Source: a virus. From it: DNA of 27,365 nt. Positions 5,889-13,492 of this stretch are shown here, piece after piece. Every line of letters starts with the position of its first letter. Within the stretch, counting starts at the first letter, position 1. The stretch lies in IMG/VR virus record IMGVR_UViG_3300017773_000104, positions 1 through 27,365 of that record; one strand, written 5' to 3'. The translations under genes and the position numbers were made by a program. Under the pieces are notes generated by a model. It saw only the letters and a program-made list of their open reading frames with translations, was not told the origin of the DNA and ran no database searches.

Positions 5889-6173
5889 ATGGCAAAAGAA
5901 TTAAACGAAGACACATCATTTAAAATAAGTTTAAAAACATTAGGAGGAATAGCAGTATTAATTTTTACACTTGTGGGAATGTGGTTTACATTACAAGCAG
6001 AAATTACTTTAGCTAAAGAATTACCAACCCCTCCAAAACCGGATGTTACTAGGATGGAATTTGATATGAAAGATAAAAATATTCGATTAACAATCGAAAA
6101 TACTCAAGACGATGTTGAAGAGATTAAAGAAGATTTGAAACGTATTGAAGAAAAAATAGATAGATTAAAATAA
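5889..6173 (+). CDS. Single-TM coiled-coil membrane protein (holin-like?)
   Basis: The 94 residues comprise a charged N-terminus, one transmembrane helix (about residues 17-36, TLGGIAVLIFTLVGMWFTLQ), a Pro-rich hinge (ELPTPPKPDVTR) and a C-terminal coiled-coil (about 60-94, TIENTQDDVEEIKEDLKRIEEKIDRLK). I recall closely similar small proteins recurring in uncultured marine phages. The topology would suit a holin, spanin-like or membrane-tether protein. It sits three bases after the barrel-like gene and five before the thioredoxin-fold gene, so the three are very likely one operon. No enzymatic motif is present. Confidence 0.7.
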   Translation: MAKELNEDTSFKISLKTLGGIAVLIFTLVGMWFTLQAEITLAKELPTPPKPDVTRMEFDMKDKNIRLTIENTQDDVEEIKEDLKRIEEKIDRLK

Positions 6174-6178
6174 ACAAT

Positions 6179-6526
6179 ATGAAAAAATTATTATTATTAT
6201 TAGGCTTAATATCGATTTCAAGTCTTACTTTTGCACAAAAATCTCCTTGTAAATCAGATATATGTGTAGTACAATTTAACGCTGGATGGAACTCATCAAA
6301 TGATGTAGAATGGGTAAACGATTTAGGTGATTGTGGTGTAAAATATATAGATATAGCAACAGACACAGATTCACAAGACTTATATGAAATAGTAGTTGTA
6401 CCAACAATTATAGTATTCAATGGTAAAGAAGTTAAAAGATTTCAAGCTGATATTTCTTTTGCTATGAAAGCAACAAAAAAAGATGTTCAGGAGGTAATAG
6501 ATGAAATCCTAATGGATCAATTTTAA
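6179..6526 (+). CDS. Secreted thioredoxin-fold protein lacking the CxxC site
   Basis: It has a signal peptide (MKKLLLLLGLISISSLTFA, cleavage before QKSPC), then a thioredoxin-like core: strand ICVVQFNAGW, helix, CGVKYIDIATD, and VVPTIIVFNGKEVKRF with the cis-proline loop (Pro75). The active-site WCxxC is replaced by W37-N-S-S-N41, so the usual disulfide chemistry is missing; the remaining cysteines (24, 29, 52) lie elsewhere. It would act in the periplasm or outside the cell, more likely as a binding or adaptor protein than as an oxidoreductase. I recall similar proteins in marine phage contigs, which supports a phage rather than a host origin. Confidence 0.75.
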   Translation: MKKLLLLLGLISISSLTFAQKSPCKSDICVVQFNAGWNSSNDVEWVNDLGDCGVKYIDIATDTDSQDLYEIVVVPTIIVFNGKEVKRFQADISFAMKATKKDVQEVIDEILMDQF

Positions 6527-6538
6527 AATTATAAATAT

Positions 6539-9532
6539 ATGAAAAAGTTATTATTAATATTGGCGTTATTGCCAACAATGTTATTAGCACAAAATAGTTG
6601 GATAAACATACAACTATTAACAGATAATTATCCAGGAGAAACTTCTTGGCAAATAACACCTCCAGGAGGTTCACCTATTATTATAGGTAATGATTCAATT
6701 ACTGAATCTAACTTCTTATATGATACTATTATTCCTATAGGAGGAGATATAATTGTATCTATATTTGATTCATATGGTGATGGGTTAGGTGCTTCACAAT
6801 GGGGAGGAACAGATGGATGGTTCTTAATACAAAATGATTGTCAAGATACAATTATGTATGTCGCAGGGGATTTTGGATTATCATATATAGATACATTAAC
6901 AATTGCACCGTGTGCACCACCTGCACCAGATGTATTTGGATGTATAGACATAAATGCATTAAATTTTGACTCACTAGCAACTGCAGATGATGGTAGTTGT
7001 ACATATCCTGCCTGTGGTGGGATTTTATCATCTAACGCATATCAAAATTGTTATCCAGGAGGTCAAGCATTAGCTATATTTGAGTGGACTACAGAAGCAT
7101 ATAATCCTTCATGCGAAACTGTTAAGGTTTGGTATACAAACGCCGAAGGTGTTGGACCATATCAATATGGTGTACCACCTAATGCAACTAATTTTGCAGT
7201 TAATGCAGGTAATGGTCAAATGCCCCCTAATTGGAGTGTAGAACACTATTTACAAGTAGAGTTTGCAGATGGTACTATGTCTGATACCATTACTTATACT
7301 CCTACTCCGTGTATTGATGGATGTACAGACCCAACACAAATATCTTATAATCCTTGGGCAACAGAAGATGATGGTTCATGTTCTGGAACTACCTGTGATA
7401 CTTCAAACCAATATCAAATTACAATGGAAATTACATTTGATAATTGGCCTAGTGAAACTTCATGGATAATGAATAGTTTAGGAGTTATAGATGAAGCTAT
7501 TGTAGGAACATATGATTTTAATGATATAGGACAAACATATACATATAATTTTTGTGTAGATCAAAATGCAGGATTTGAATTAATAGTTAACGATGATTAT
7601 GGTGATGGCATGGCGGGTTCTACATCAGGTGGAACAATGGATGGCTCAATTATTATATATGATTGTTCAGGAGATACTATTTGGTATATGGATAATCCAG
7701 GATTTGGAGACACTTTATATTCAGGGGCCCAATCAGCAACCCCATGTTCTACTATCCCCACAATAGATGGATGTACAGATGATGATTATCAAGAATTTAA
7801 TCTATTAGCAAATAACGATGATGGTTCTTGTATTAACTTACACATATATGGTTGTACTGACTCTAATGCATTTAATTATGATCCAACAGCAACAATGATG
7901 GACTTGATACCAGATTGTAATTATGAATTATGGATTGGAGATGCAGGTGGTGATGGATGGGGTAATTCATATATAGGAGTTTATCAAAATGGTATAGATT
8001 TAGGAACATATACAATGGGTCCTGGAAATTATCAACAAACATTTAATTTAATTTTAGATCCAGGGATTCCAGTAGAAGTATTTTATTTTGAAGTAGGAGG
8101 ACCACAACAACCCCCACAAGAAGTACAATTTCAAACATGGCATAACTCATTTAAATTAACTAATGCTAATGGTGTTGAATTAATGTATGAAGGTCAGAAT
8201 CCTTTTGCAAACAATGGTCAAGGAGCTTTACAATCATTTGACTCACCATTTTTTACAAAATATACAGCAATACCATTTTGTGGGACAACTTGTATCCCAA
8301 CAGTTGAAGGTTGTATGGATATAAACTCATTTAATTATGATTCTAATGTAAATGTAGATGATGGATCATGTATAGAATACATTTATGGTTGTACAAACGA
8401 ATTTGCCATAAATTATAATCCATTAGCAAATGTCGAAGACAATTCATGCATCCCTTTTATAAATGGATGTACAGATCCTATTGCTGATAATTTTAATCCA
8501 TTAGCAAATTTTGATGACTTTTCATGTTATTATATTGGATGTATGGACAATACAGCATGTAATTATAATTCAATAGCAACTATATCAAATGGTTGTTTAT
8601 ACCCCCCAACATATTATGATTGTTATAATGTCTGTTTAAATGATGTTGATAGTGATGGGGTTTGTGATGAATTAGAAGTATTAGGTTGTACAGATCAAAC
8701 AGCACTTAATTTTAATATTAATGCTACAGATAATGATGGTTCATGTATAATGCCTATATATGGTTGTACTGACCCTGTAATGTTTAATTATGACGCAACC
8801 GCAAATACAGATAATGGTTCTTGTATAGAATTTATTTATGGATGTACTGATTTAAATGCGTTTAATTATGATGCAACAGCAAATACTGATAATGGAACTT
8901 GTGTAGAAATTATAATAGGATGTACAGATAATATAGCATTAAATTATGACCCATTAGCAAACACATTAGATAATTCATGTTGTTATATTGCGGGTTGTAC
9001 AGATTCAACAGCACTTAATTATGATTCAGATGCATGTTTTGATGATGGCACATGTGTTGTAATTATAGAAGGATGTGCAGATCCTAATGCATATAACTAT
9101 GATCCTTTAGTTAATTTACCTGACAATACTACTTGTTTATATAATGCAGGATGTTATGGAGGACCAGGAATTCCATATTGGTTAAACGATGGATGTTATG
9201 CTTGGGTAATAGATATAGATTCATATTGTTGTACGGATGATTGGGATACAAGTTGCCAATCAATGTATGATTATTGTCAAAATGGTTGGCCAGTATCAAT
9301 AGAAGAATCTGAATCAGGAACAATTATAGTATATCCTAACCCAACAAATGATATTTTAAATATAGATACACGATTAGAAATTGATGTAGAAATATATGAT
9401 ATGATGGGTAAATTAATAATATCAGAACAAAATACAAAAAGAATAATGCTTAATTATATTCCAAAAGGAATATATAATTTAGTCATTAAGCATGATAAAT
9501 TAAGAGTAACTAAAAGAATAATTAAACAATAA
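6539..9532 (+). CDS. Giant Cys-rich repeat surface protein with T9SS type A sorting domain
   Basis: The protein has 997 residues and a signal peptide (MKKLLLILALLPTMLLA). Three Gly/Asp-rich segments resemble one another (DSYGDGLGASQWGG near 78, DDYGDGMAGSTSGG, DAGGDGWGNSYIGV). About 14 copies of a 20-24-residue repeat, GCTDxxAxNYDxxANxDDGSC, run from residue 134 to about 866; the Asp-rich loops suggest calcium binding and the paired cysteines suggest disulfides. A Cys-rich IDSYCCTDDWDTSCQSMYDYC segment follows. From about 921 the C-terminus is a T9SS type A sorting domain: IVYPNPTNDILNI, VEIYDMMGKLI, LNYIPKGIYNLVI, KRIIKQ. Such domains send proteins across the outer membrane to the cell surface of Bacteroidetes. 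In a phage this implies use of the host T9SS. Function unknown; adhesion, receptor masking or exclusion are possible. Confidence 0.88.
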   Translation: MKKLLLILALLPTMLLAQNSWINIQLLTDNYPGETSWQITPPGGSPIIIGNDSITESNFLYDTIIPIGGDIIVSIFDSYGDGLGASQWGGTDGWFLIQNDCQDTIMYVAGDFGLSYIDTLTIAPCAPPAPDVFGCIDINALNFDSLATADDGSCTYPACGGILSSNAYQNCYPGGQALAIFEWTTEAYNPSCETVKVWYTNAEGVGPYQYGVPPNATNFAVNAGNGQMPPNWSVEHYLQVEFADGTMSDTITYTPTPCIDGCTDPTQISYNPWATEDDGSCSGTTCDTSNQYQITMEITFDNWPSETSWIMNSLGVIDEAIVGTYDFNDIGQTYTYNFCVDQNAGFELIVNDDYGDGMAGSTSGGTMDGSIIIYDCSGDTIWYMDNPGFGDTLYSGAQSATPCSTIPTIDGCTDDDYQEFNLLANNDDGSCINLHIYGCTDSNAFNYDPTATMMDLIPDCNYELWIGDAGGDGWGNSYIGVYQNGIDLGTYTMGPGNYQQTFNLILDPGIPVEVFYFEVGGPQQPPQEVQFQTWHNSFKLTNANGVELMYEGQNPFANNGQGALQSFDSPFFTKYTAIPFCGTTCIPTVEGCMDINSFNYDSNVNVDDGSCIEYIYGCTNEFAINYNPLANVEDNSCIPFINGCTDPIADNFNPLANFDDFSCYYIGCMDNTACNYNSIATISNGCLYPPTYYDCYNVCLNDVDSDGVCDELEVLGCTDQTALNFNINATDNDGSCIMPIYGCTDPVMFNYDATANTDNGSCIEFIYGCTDLNAFNYDATANTDNGTCVEIIIGCTDNIALNYDPLANTLDNSCCYIAGCTDSTALNYDSDACFDDGTCVVIIEGCADPNAYNYDPLVNLPDNTTCLYNAGCYGGPGIPYWLNDGCYAWVIDIDSYCCTDDWDTSCQSMYDYCQNGWPVSIEESESGTIIVYPNPTNDILNIDTRLEIDVEIYDMMGKLIISEQNTKRIMLNYIPKGIYNLVIKHDKLRVTKRIIKQ

Positions 9533-9551
9533 CTAGTCTCCAAAATAATTT

Positions 9552-9563
9552 TATATTTATATA
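9552..9563 (+). promoter_or_regulatory. AT-box TATATTTATATA, candidate late promoter
   Basis: It sits in the 50-bp gap between the T9SS-cargo gene and the next gene, 20 bases before the ATG at 9583. The core ATATTTATA recurs at 15365 and 19078 in gaps before starts. T4 late promoters are TATAAATA-like boxes read by gp55; whether this AT-box is the equivalent is inference. Confidence 0.35.
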
Positions 9564-9582
9564 GGAATAATACATTACAATA

Positions 9583-10719
9583 ATGGCAAATAATAAATTT
9601 AACGGATATTCACCAAAGCATGCTAAACCATCTGGAAAAGAAGGAACAATATATTCAGGTGCAGAAAAAGGAAATACATATGAACATTTAGGTGATAGAT
9701 TAGATAGAGTAAACCCATACGAATTTAGAAAAGGTATGGATTATGAACTAACAGCCATTGGTTGTTCAAGATTAGCAGAATCAACAATTGAGGAAAGAGA
9801 AAAAGCAACAGAATCCGTTCTTAAAAACTTAGAAGAAGTTTCAAATTATTACACTGCTATAGTTACTTATGAAACTAAATATAGAAATACTCAAGGTTCA
9901 AAACCTTCATTTAAATCATGGTTATCTGAACAAGATGAATTTAAAATGAAAGAAGTAGATCAAAACTTTAAAAATGATAAAATGACTGAACCAAAAACTC
10001 AAAATTTAGAAGTGTCTACAAAAGCTGACATAAAAATGAAAGCTTTAAAAGAAAATATAAAAACTTTAGTTAGTCAAGCTTTAAATGAACAAGAAGATAT
10101 AGATTTAGATGATGAAAAAGCAGACAAAGCAGCTTCAAAAGGAGCTAAAAAATCTAAATCTAACAGATTTGATTTAGAAAAAGATGCTATAGAAAATTTA
10201 TTATATAGAGGTAAAAAAGGAAAAGAAAGTGAATATACAAAAGATGAACCATCTCCTGAAAGCATTTTAGCTAAAAAAGATGAATTATTAGACGTATATA
10301 AATCTAAACTTAAAGGAAAAGAAGGAGGAGCAGATGACTATAATGAATTACTTAAAAAAGCAAATGAAAAATTTAAAAAACAGTTAGAAAAACACGTAAA
10401 AACCTTTGGAGCAGATGGAAAAGGAAATAACGTTGTTTTAAATGATGTATTTGGAGCTACTTTACCAGAAACTATTAAAGCATTAGGAGTAAGATTAACA
10501 TCTATCGCAAAAGAAGAAGAAGACGACCTATTAGAAAAAACAAACGAACGTTATAAGATAGCAGAAACAGATATGACCCGAGAACAACATATTAAGCTTC
10601 TTGAAATATGTAGGAAAAATGGTGCCAACTTAAGAGAAGGAGCTATGGGGGTTAGAATGTATTATGAAATAGCAAAAGAAGCATATTTAGAAGGTTTAGC
10701 TAACGGATTAAGATTATAA
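9583..10719 (+). CDS. Highly charged hypothetical protein, possibly virion or assembly protein
   Basis: The 378 residues contain no recognisable domain. The N-terminus is Gly/Ser/Lys-rich (MANNKFNGYSPKHAKPSGKEG), followed by DRLDRVNPYEFRKGMDYEL, then long Lys/Glu-rich helical stretches (about 130-270) and a more globular C-terminus with EICRKNGANLREGAMGVRMYYEIAKEAYLEGLANGLRL. There is no signal peptide or membrane helix. It opens the long gene series that continues into the tail block and follows a candidate late promoter, so a structural or scaffold role is plausible but unproven. Confidence 0.65.
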   Translation: MANNKFNGYSPKHAKPSGKEGTIYSGAEKGNTYEHLGDRLDRVNPYEFRKGMDYELTAIGCSRLAESTIEEREKATESVLKNLEEVSNYYTAIVTYETKYRNTQGSKPSFKSWLSEQDEFKMKEVDQNFKNDKMTEPKTQNLEVSTKADIKMKALKENIKTLVSQALNEQEDIDLDDEKADKAASKGAKKSKSNRFDLEKDAIENLLYRGKKGKESEYTKDEPSPESILAKKDELLDVYKSKLKGKEGGADDYNELLKKANEKFKKQLEKHVKTFGADGKGNNVVLNDVFGATLPETIKALGVRLTSIAKEEEDDLLEKTNERYKIAETDMTREQHIKLLEICRKNGANLREGAMGVRMYYEIAKEAYLEGLANGLRL

Positions 10720-10721
10720 AA

Positions 10722-11072
10722 ATGAAAAACAACAACTTAAATAAATTAAAAATGTCAAAAAAAGTATTATCAGAAAGATTACAAGAATTAGCAGGTATTA
10801 GATCTTTTGAATCAGTAAATGAAACACCTGAAAAAGCCGATGAAGGTAATAAAAAAGATATGATGAACGAAAGTATCTTTGGTGCCGTAGCAGGAATAAT
10901 GGGACTATTTGGTACTGCTGGTATAATGGTTGCATTAGAACAAGCAGCAGAAGATCCAGAATTTAAAGAAAAACACCCTAAAGCAGCAGAAACTTTAACA
11001 AAAATCTTTGGATTTTTACGTGATATAGGAGGTGCAGCAGGTTCAGCAATGAGACGTGAAGGTGAAGAATAA
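10722..11072 (+). CDS. Small protein with Gly/Ala hydrophobic segment
   Basis: The protein has 116 residues. After a Lys/Asn-rich start comes MSKKVLSERLQELAGI, a phrase common at the N-termini of small phage proteins; an internal ATG at 10752 would start exactly there and is a real alternative. A hydrophobic Gly/Ala stretch (about residues 52-68, IFGAVAGIMGLFGTAGIMVALE) and a second amphipathic helix (LTKIFGFLRDIGGAAGSAM) suggest membrane insertion or helix packing. It starts three bases after the previous stop. Function unknown. Confidence 0.6.
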   Translation: MKNNNLNKLKMSKKVLSERLQELAGIRSFESVNETPEKADEGNKKDMMNESIFGAVAGIMGLFGTAGIMVALEQAAEDPEFKEKHPKAAETLTKIFGFLRDIGGAAGSAMRREGEE

Positions 11073-11089
11073 AAATTAAAATTAGTTAT

Positions 11090-11335
11090 ATGAAAAAAAT
11101 AAAAAGTTACTTTAAAAGATTATGGTCAGCTCTTTGGGCATCAACAGATTTAGATGAACGAGCAGCAGAAGCCATACAAGAAGCAAAACAACGAGTTAAA
11201 GTGATGAAATCAGAACTTGTTGATGTTAAAAACGCATTAAAGAATGCTGCAAACCAAACAAAAGATGTTTTTGATGCAGCAAAAGGTAAAAAAAGAAGAG
11301 GAAGAAAACCTCAATATAAAAAAAGAAAAAACTAA
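11090..11335 (+). CDS. Helical protein with strongly basic C-terminus
   Basis: The 81 residues consist of an amphipathic aromatic N-terminus (MKKIKSYFKRLWSALWASTDLDERAAEAIQEAK), a heptad-like coiled-coil (about 30-60) and a basic tail KGKKRRGRKPQYKKRKN. The tail contains R-G-R-K-P, close to an AT-hook. It could bind nucleic acid or coat an acidic partner; the next gene encodes a very acidic protein. That pairing is inference. No family is recognised. Confidence 0.6.
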   Translation: MKKIKSYFKRLWSALWASTDLDERAAEAIQEAKQRVKVMKSELVDVKNALKNAANQTKDVFDAAKGKKRRGRKPQYKKRKN

Positions 11336-11353
11336 ATAATTAAAAATAAAAAG

Positions 11354-11689
11354 ATGAACTTAACTGAACTAAAAAAAATGATAGCTGAGGAATATACAGC
11401 TTTTCAAAATGAACAAGCAGAACCAGCAATTGATGTAGCTCCAGAAGATATTGATGTTGATGGTGGTGAGGATTCAGAAGAAACATTACGTCAAATTTAT
11501 GATATGTTAAAAGATTATTTCGAAGGAGATGATAATGCAGATGATAATGCAGACGATAATGAAGACGCAGATTCTGATATGGGTGATATCCCAGGTGATG
11601 TAGACGGAGACGGTGATGTAGATGGAGATGACGCTGCTGAAGCACTTCAAGAAAGATTCCAAAAATTAGCGAATATCATTAAAGGTTAA
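11354..11689 (+). CDS. Very acidic protein with Asp-Gly repeats (Ca-binding-like)
   Basis: The protein has 111 residues. The N-terminal helix MNLTELKKMIAEEYTAFQNE is followed by DEETLRQIYDMLKDYFEG-type helices, an Asp/Asn repeat (DDNADDNADDNED) and then DVDGDGDVDGDD, which resembles the DxDxDG calcium loops of EF-hands and dockerins but without a full EF-hand pair. The C-terminus is helical (EALQERFQKLANIIKG). The acidic tract comes from short tandem DNA repeats (GATAATGCA at 11530-11560). I recall similar small acidic proteins in marine phages near head or tail genes. A scaffold or calcium-sensing role is possible; nothing decides it. Confidence 0.6.
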   Translation: MNLTELKKMIAEEYTAFQNEQAEPAIDVAPEDIDVDGGEDSEETLRQIYDMLKDYFEGDDNADDNADDNEDADSDMGDIPGDVDGDGDVDGDDAAEALQERFQKLANIIKG

Positions 11690-11693
11690 ATAT

Positions 11694-12809
11694 ATGACTC
11701 TTGATGAGTTATTATTAGAATGGTCTTATAGGTCAGATAAGGGATATCCGTCATTGGATAACCCTTCTGATGTCTTATTATTAGAAGATATATTAAAAAA
11801 ATTAGACTTACCTACTGAAGAAGTTATATTTCATTTACAAGAACAAGTATCAATTTCTACTGACGATGAAATTCCTGATGAAGAAGAACCTATAGATGAT
11901 TTAGAACCTACATCCACTGAAGAAGAACCCCCAGGGGAAAAGGATAATGATGATAATTTAACACAAAAAGTAGGAGGATCATCTGAATATGATGAACTTA
12001 TAAAAAGAAAATTAGGTGTTGATACTATTCCCATTTCTAAAAATTCATATAAATTTACTAAAGGTACTTTTGAAGAACAAGTTAAAAGTGATGATTTAAA
12101 AGTTTGGCGAGATTTATGGGAAGCAAAACCAGAAAAGAAAACAGAAAAAGGAGTTGAAACTGCGGGTGTAGGTAAAGGAGAAGTATCATTATATTGGTTA
12201 TATCATTATTCAAATTCAAATATAAAAGTAGATGAAGGTAGAAGTGGTGATGACCCCGATTTATTTTTTAATGGAGATGGTGTTGAAGTTAAAGCATATA
12301 AAAGTCATAACTCAAAATTATCTATTGGAAGGTATGGTGCTGATAAAGAAAATTTAAGATTGTTAAGTGTTATATTTGGTATATCTACTTTAGCTAGAGT
12401 TTTTGGAGCAGAAGGGGCTAAAGACAAAACAATAAACCCAACAAATTTTGCGGGAACAGATTTAATAAATGCTTTTGATCATGTAATAGCATTTTCAGAA
12501 GTAGATTTAGATCAATTAGCAAACATGTATCCTGTTTTTAGTCAAATAAAAAAGAATATAGATTATTTAGATTCAATGATAGAATATACTACTTCTAAAG
12601 AAGGTGCCTTTGCTATGGCTAGAAAATTTTTAAAAGATAAAATGTCAAGAAAACCAGGAGACGGTAACCATTTAGTTAATTTAAAAAAAGATGGTAATAT
12701 GAAATTCTTTGGTATTTCTTTTAGTGCTTTAGATTCAAGTGATGATTTATTAAATCAGATGGGTTCTTCACAAAGTGCTATGAAATTTAATTTTAGTAAA
12801 ATCTTTTAA
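11694..12809 (+). CDS. PD-(D/E)XK nuclease-like protein
   Basis: The protein has 371 residues. The N-terminal 100 residues are acidic and low-complexity (DEIPDEEEPIDDLEPTSTEEEPP). The core has a G-x-G-E motif (GKGE, 160-163), then DDPDLFFNGDGVEVKAY with Asp187/Asp189 and Glu198-Val-Lys200. This is the spacing and sequence of a PD-(D/E)XK catalytic site (Glu, Asp, ExK), as in restriction-type and MutH-like endonucleases. A helical C-terminal half follows. It would cut DNA with a divalent metal; the specificity is unknown. Its position among probable virion genes suggests a packaged nuclease or a DNA-processing role at the head, but this is inference. Confidence 0.6.
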   Translation: MTLDELLLEWSYRSDKGYPSLDNPSDVLLLEDILKKLDLPTEEVIFHLQEQVSISTDDEIPDEEEPIDDLEPTSTEEEPPGEKDNDDNLTQKVGGSSEYDELIKRKLGVDTIPISKNSYKFTKGTFEEQVKSDDLKVWRDLWEAKPEKKTEKGVETAGVGKGEVSLYWLYHYSNSNIKVDEGRSGDDPDLFFNGDGVEVKAYKSHNSKLSIGRYGADKENLRLLSVIFGISTLARVFGAEGAKDKTINPTNFAGTDLINAFDHVIAFSEVDLDQLANMYPVFSQIKKNIDYLDSMIEYTTSKEGAFAMARKFLKDKMSRKPGDGNHLVNLKKDGNMKFFGISFSALDSSDDLLNQMGSSQSAMKFNFSKIF

Positions 12810-12831
12810 TAAAAATTAGGTTTTATTAAAA
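12804..12831 (+). terminator. AT-only 11-bp inverted repeat, possible 3' end
   Basis: TTTTAATAAAA (12804-12814) and TTTTATTAAAA (12821-12831) are exact reverse complements around the loop ATTAGG. The stem overlaps the TAA of the nuclease-like gene. It has no GC pairs, so it would be a weak terminator; it may stabilise a transcript end instead. Confidence 0.3.
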
Positions 12832-12851
12832 AGAATTATTATCCCCTAAAT

Positions 12852-13229
12852 ATGGAAGAAGAATATAATTCAAAAAATATAGATAAAGCCTTACAACGAA
12901 TGGAACAAGCTGATGAATTAAGCACTGTTACTCGTTCATCAACTAATATATTTCAAGTTTTTGATGAAATTGAAGAAGAAAAACAAATTTATGAACTCGA
13001 TTATGCTTCTGAAATTAAACGAAATAAATATTTACAAAAAATAAACAAACTACAAAAACTTATTAAAAAACATGGGAATAAAGATGAAATAACCCGTATA
13101 ATATCAATAGGTGCTTTAGTAGAAACAACTAATTTTAATAAATTAGATAATAATCGTAAAAAAATATTAAAACAAAATTTAATTTGGTGTAATAAAAAAT
13201 TCAAAAAATATTTGGATTCCCCAAAATAA
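12852..13229 (+). CDS. Hypothetical helical protein
   Basis: The 125 residues are mainly helical and charged: MEEEYNSKNIDKALQRMEQADEL, then STNIFQVFDEIEEEKQIYELDYASEIKRNKYLQKINKLQKLIKKHG (a likely coiled-coil, about 37-75), then ISIGALVETTNFNKLDNNRKKILKQNLIWCNKKFKKYLDSPK. There is no membrane segment and no catalytic motif. It lies after the AT hairpin and before the small gene at 13262. No family is recognised. Confidence 0.6.
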   Translation: MEEEYNSKNIDKALQRMEQADELSTVTRSSTNIFQVFDEIEEEKQIYELDYASEIKRNKYLQKINKLQKLIKKHGNKDEITRIISIGALVETTNFNKLDNNRKKILKQNLIWCNKKFKKYLDSPK

Positions 13230-13241
13230 TTTACTATACGT

Positions 13242-13249
13242 TATAAATA
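13242..13249 (+). promoter_or_regulatory. TATAAATA box, candidate late promoter
   Basis: This is an exact TATAAATA, the T4 late-promoter consensus, in a 32-bp gap 12 bases before the ATG at 13262. A gp55-like sigma factor is encoded nearby. The resulting leader would be only a few bases, and the motif is easy to get by chance in this AT-rich DNA. Confidence 0.3.
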
Positions 13250-13261
13250 AAATAAAATTAC

Positions 13262-13480
13262 ATGAAATACGCAAAACAAGCACAAACAGCATTAGATAGA
13301 ATAGATCAAGCATTAGCTCAATTAAGAACCCTTATTAAAAGAGGTGAAAATAAAGAAGCTTTAAAATTTATGGAAGAGGGATTATTAAAAGAACGTTTTG
13401 AAGAAATGCAAAATATAATCACTCTTTCAGATACAGGAAATATGGGACCTAGAGGGATTCAAAATATACGTCCCCTTTAA
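13262..13480 (+). CDS. Small helical hypothetical protein
   Basis: The protein has 72 residues. The N-terminal two-thirds form helices (MKYAKQAQTALDRIDQALAQLRTLIKRGENKEALKFMEEG), probably a helical hairpin, and the C-terminus is a Gly/Pro/Arg tail (TGNMGPRGIQNIRPL). It is soluble and unrecognised. It follows a TATAAATA box and precedes the HD-domain gene by 12 bases, so the two are probably co-transcribed. Confidence 0.6.
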   Translation: MKYAKQAQTALDRIDQALAQLRTLIKRGENKEALKFMEEGLLKERFEEMQNIITLSDTGNMGPRGIQNIRPL

Positions 13481-13492
13481 TAAATAAAAGTT

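Noticed and set aside
6530-6537. TATAAATA as a late promoter for the T9SS-cargo gene
   Set aside because: It ends one base before the ATG at 6539, so transcription would start inside the coding region; it is more likely an A/T-rich translation leader.
11340-11645. 101-residue minus-strand frame rich in Leu and His
   Set aside because: It is the antisense shadow of the Asp-rich repeats of the acidic protein gene; the composition is an artefact of those repeats.
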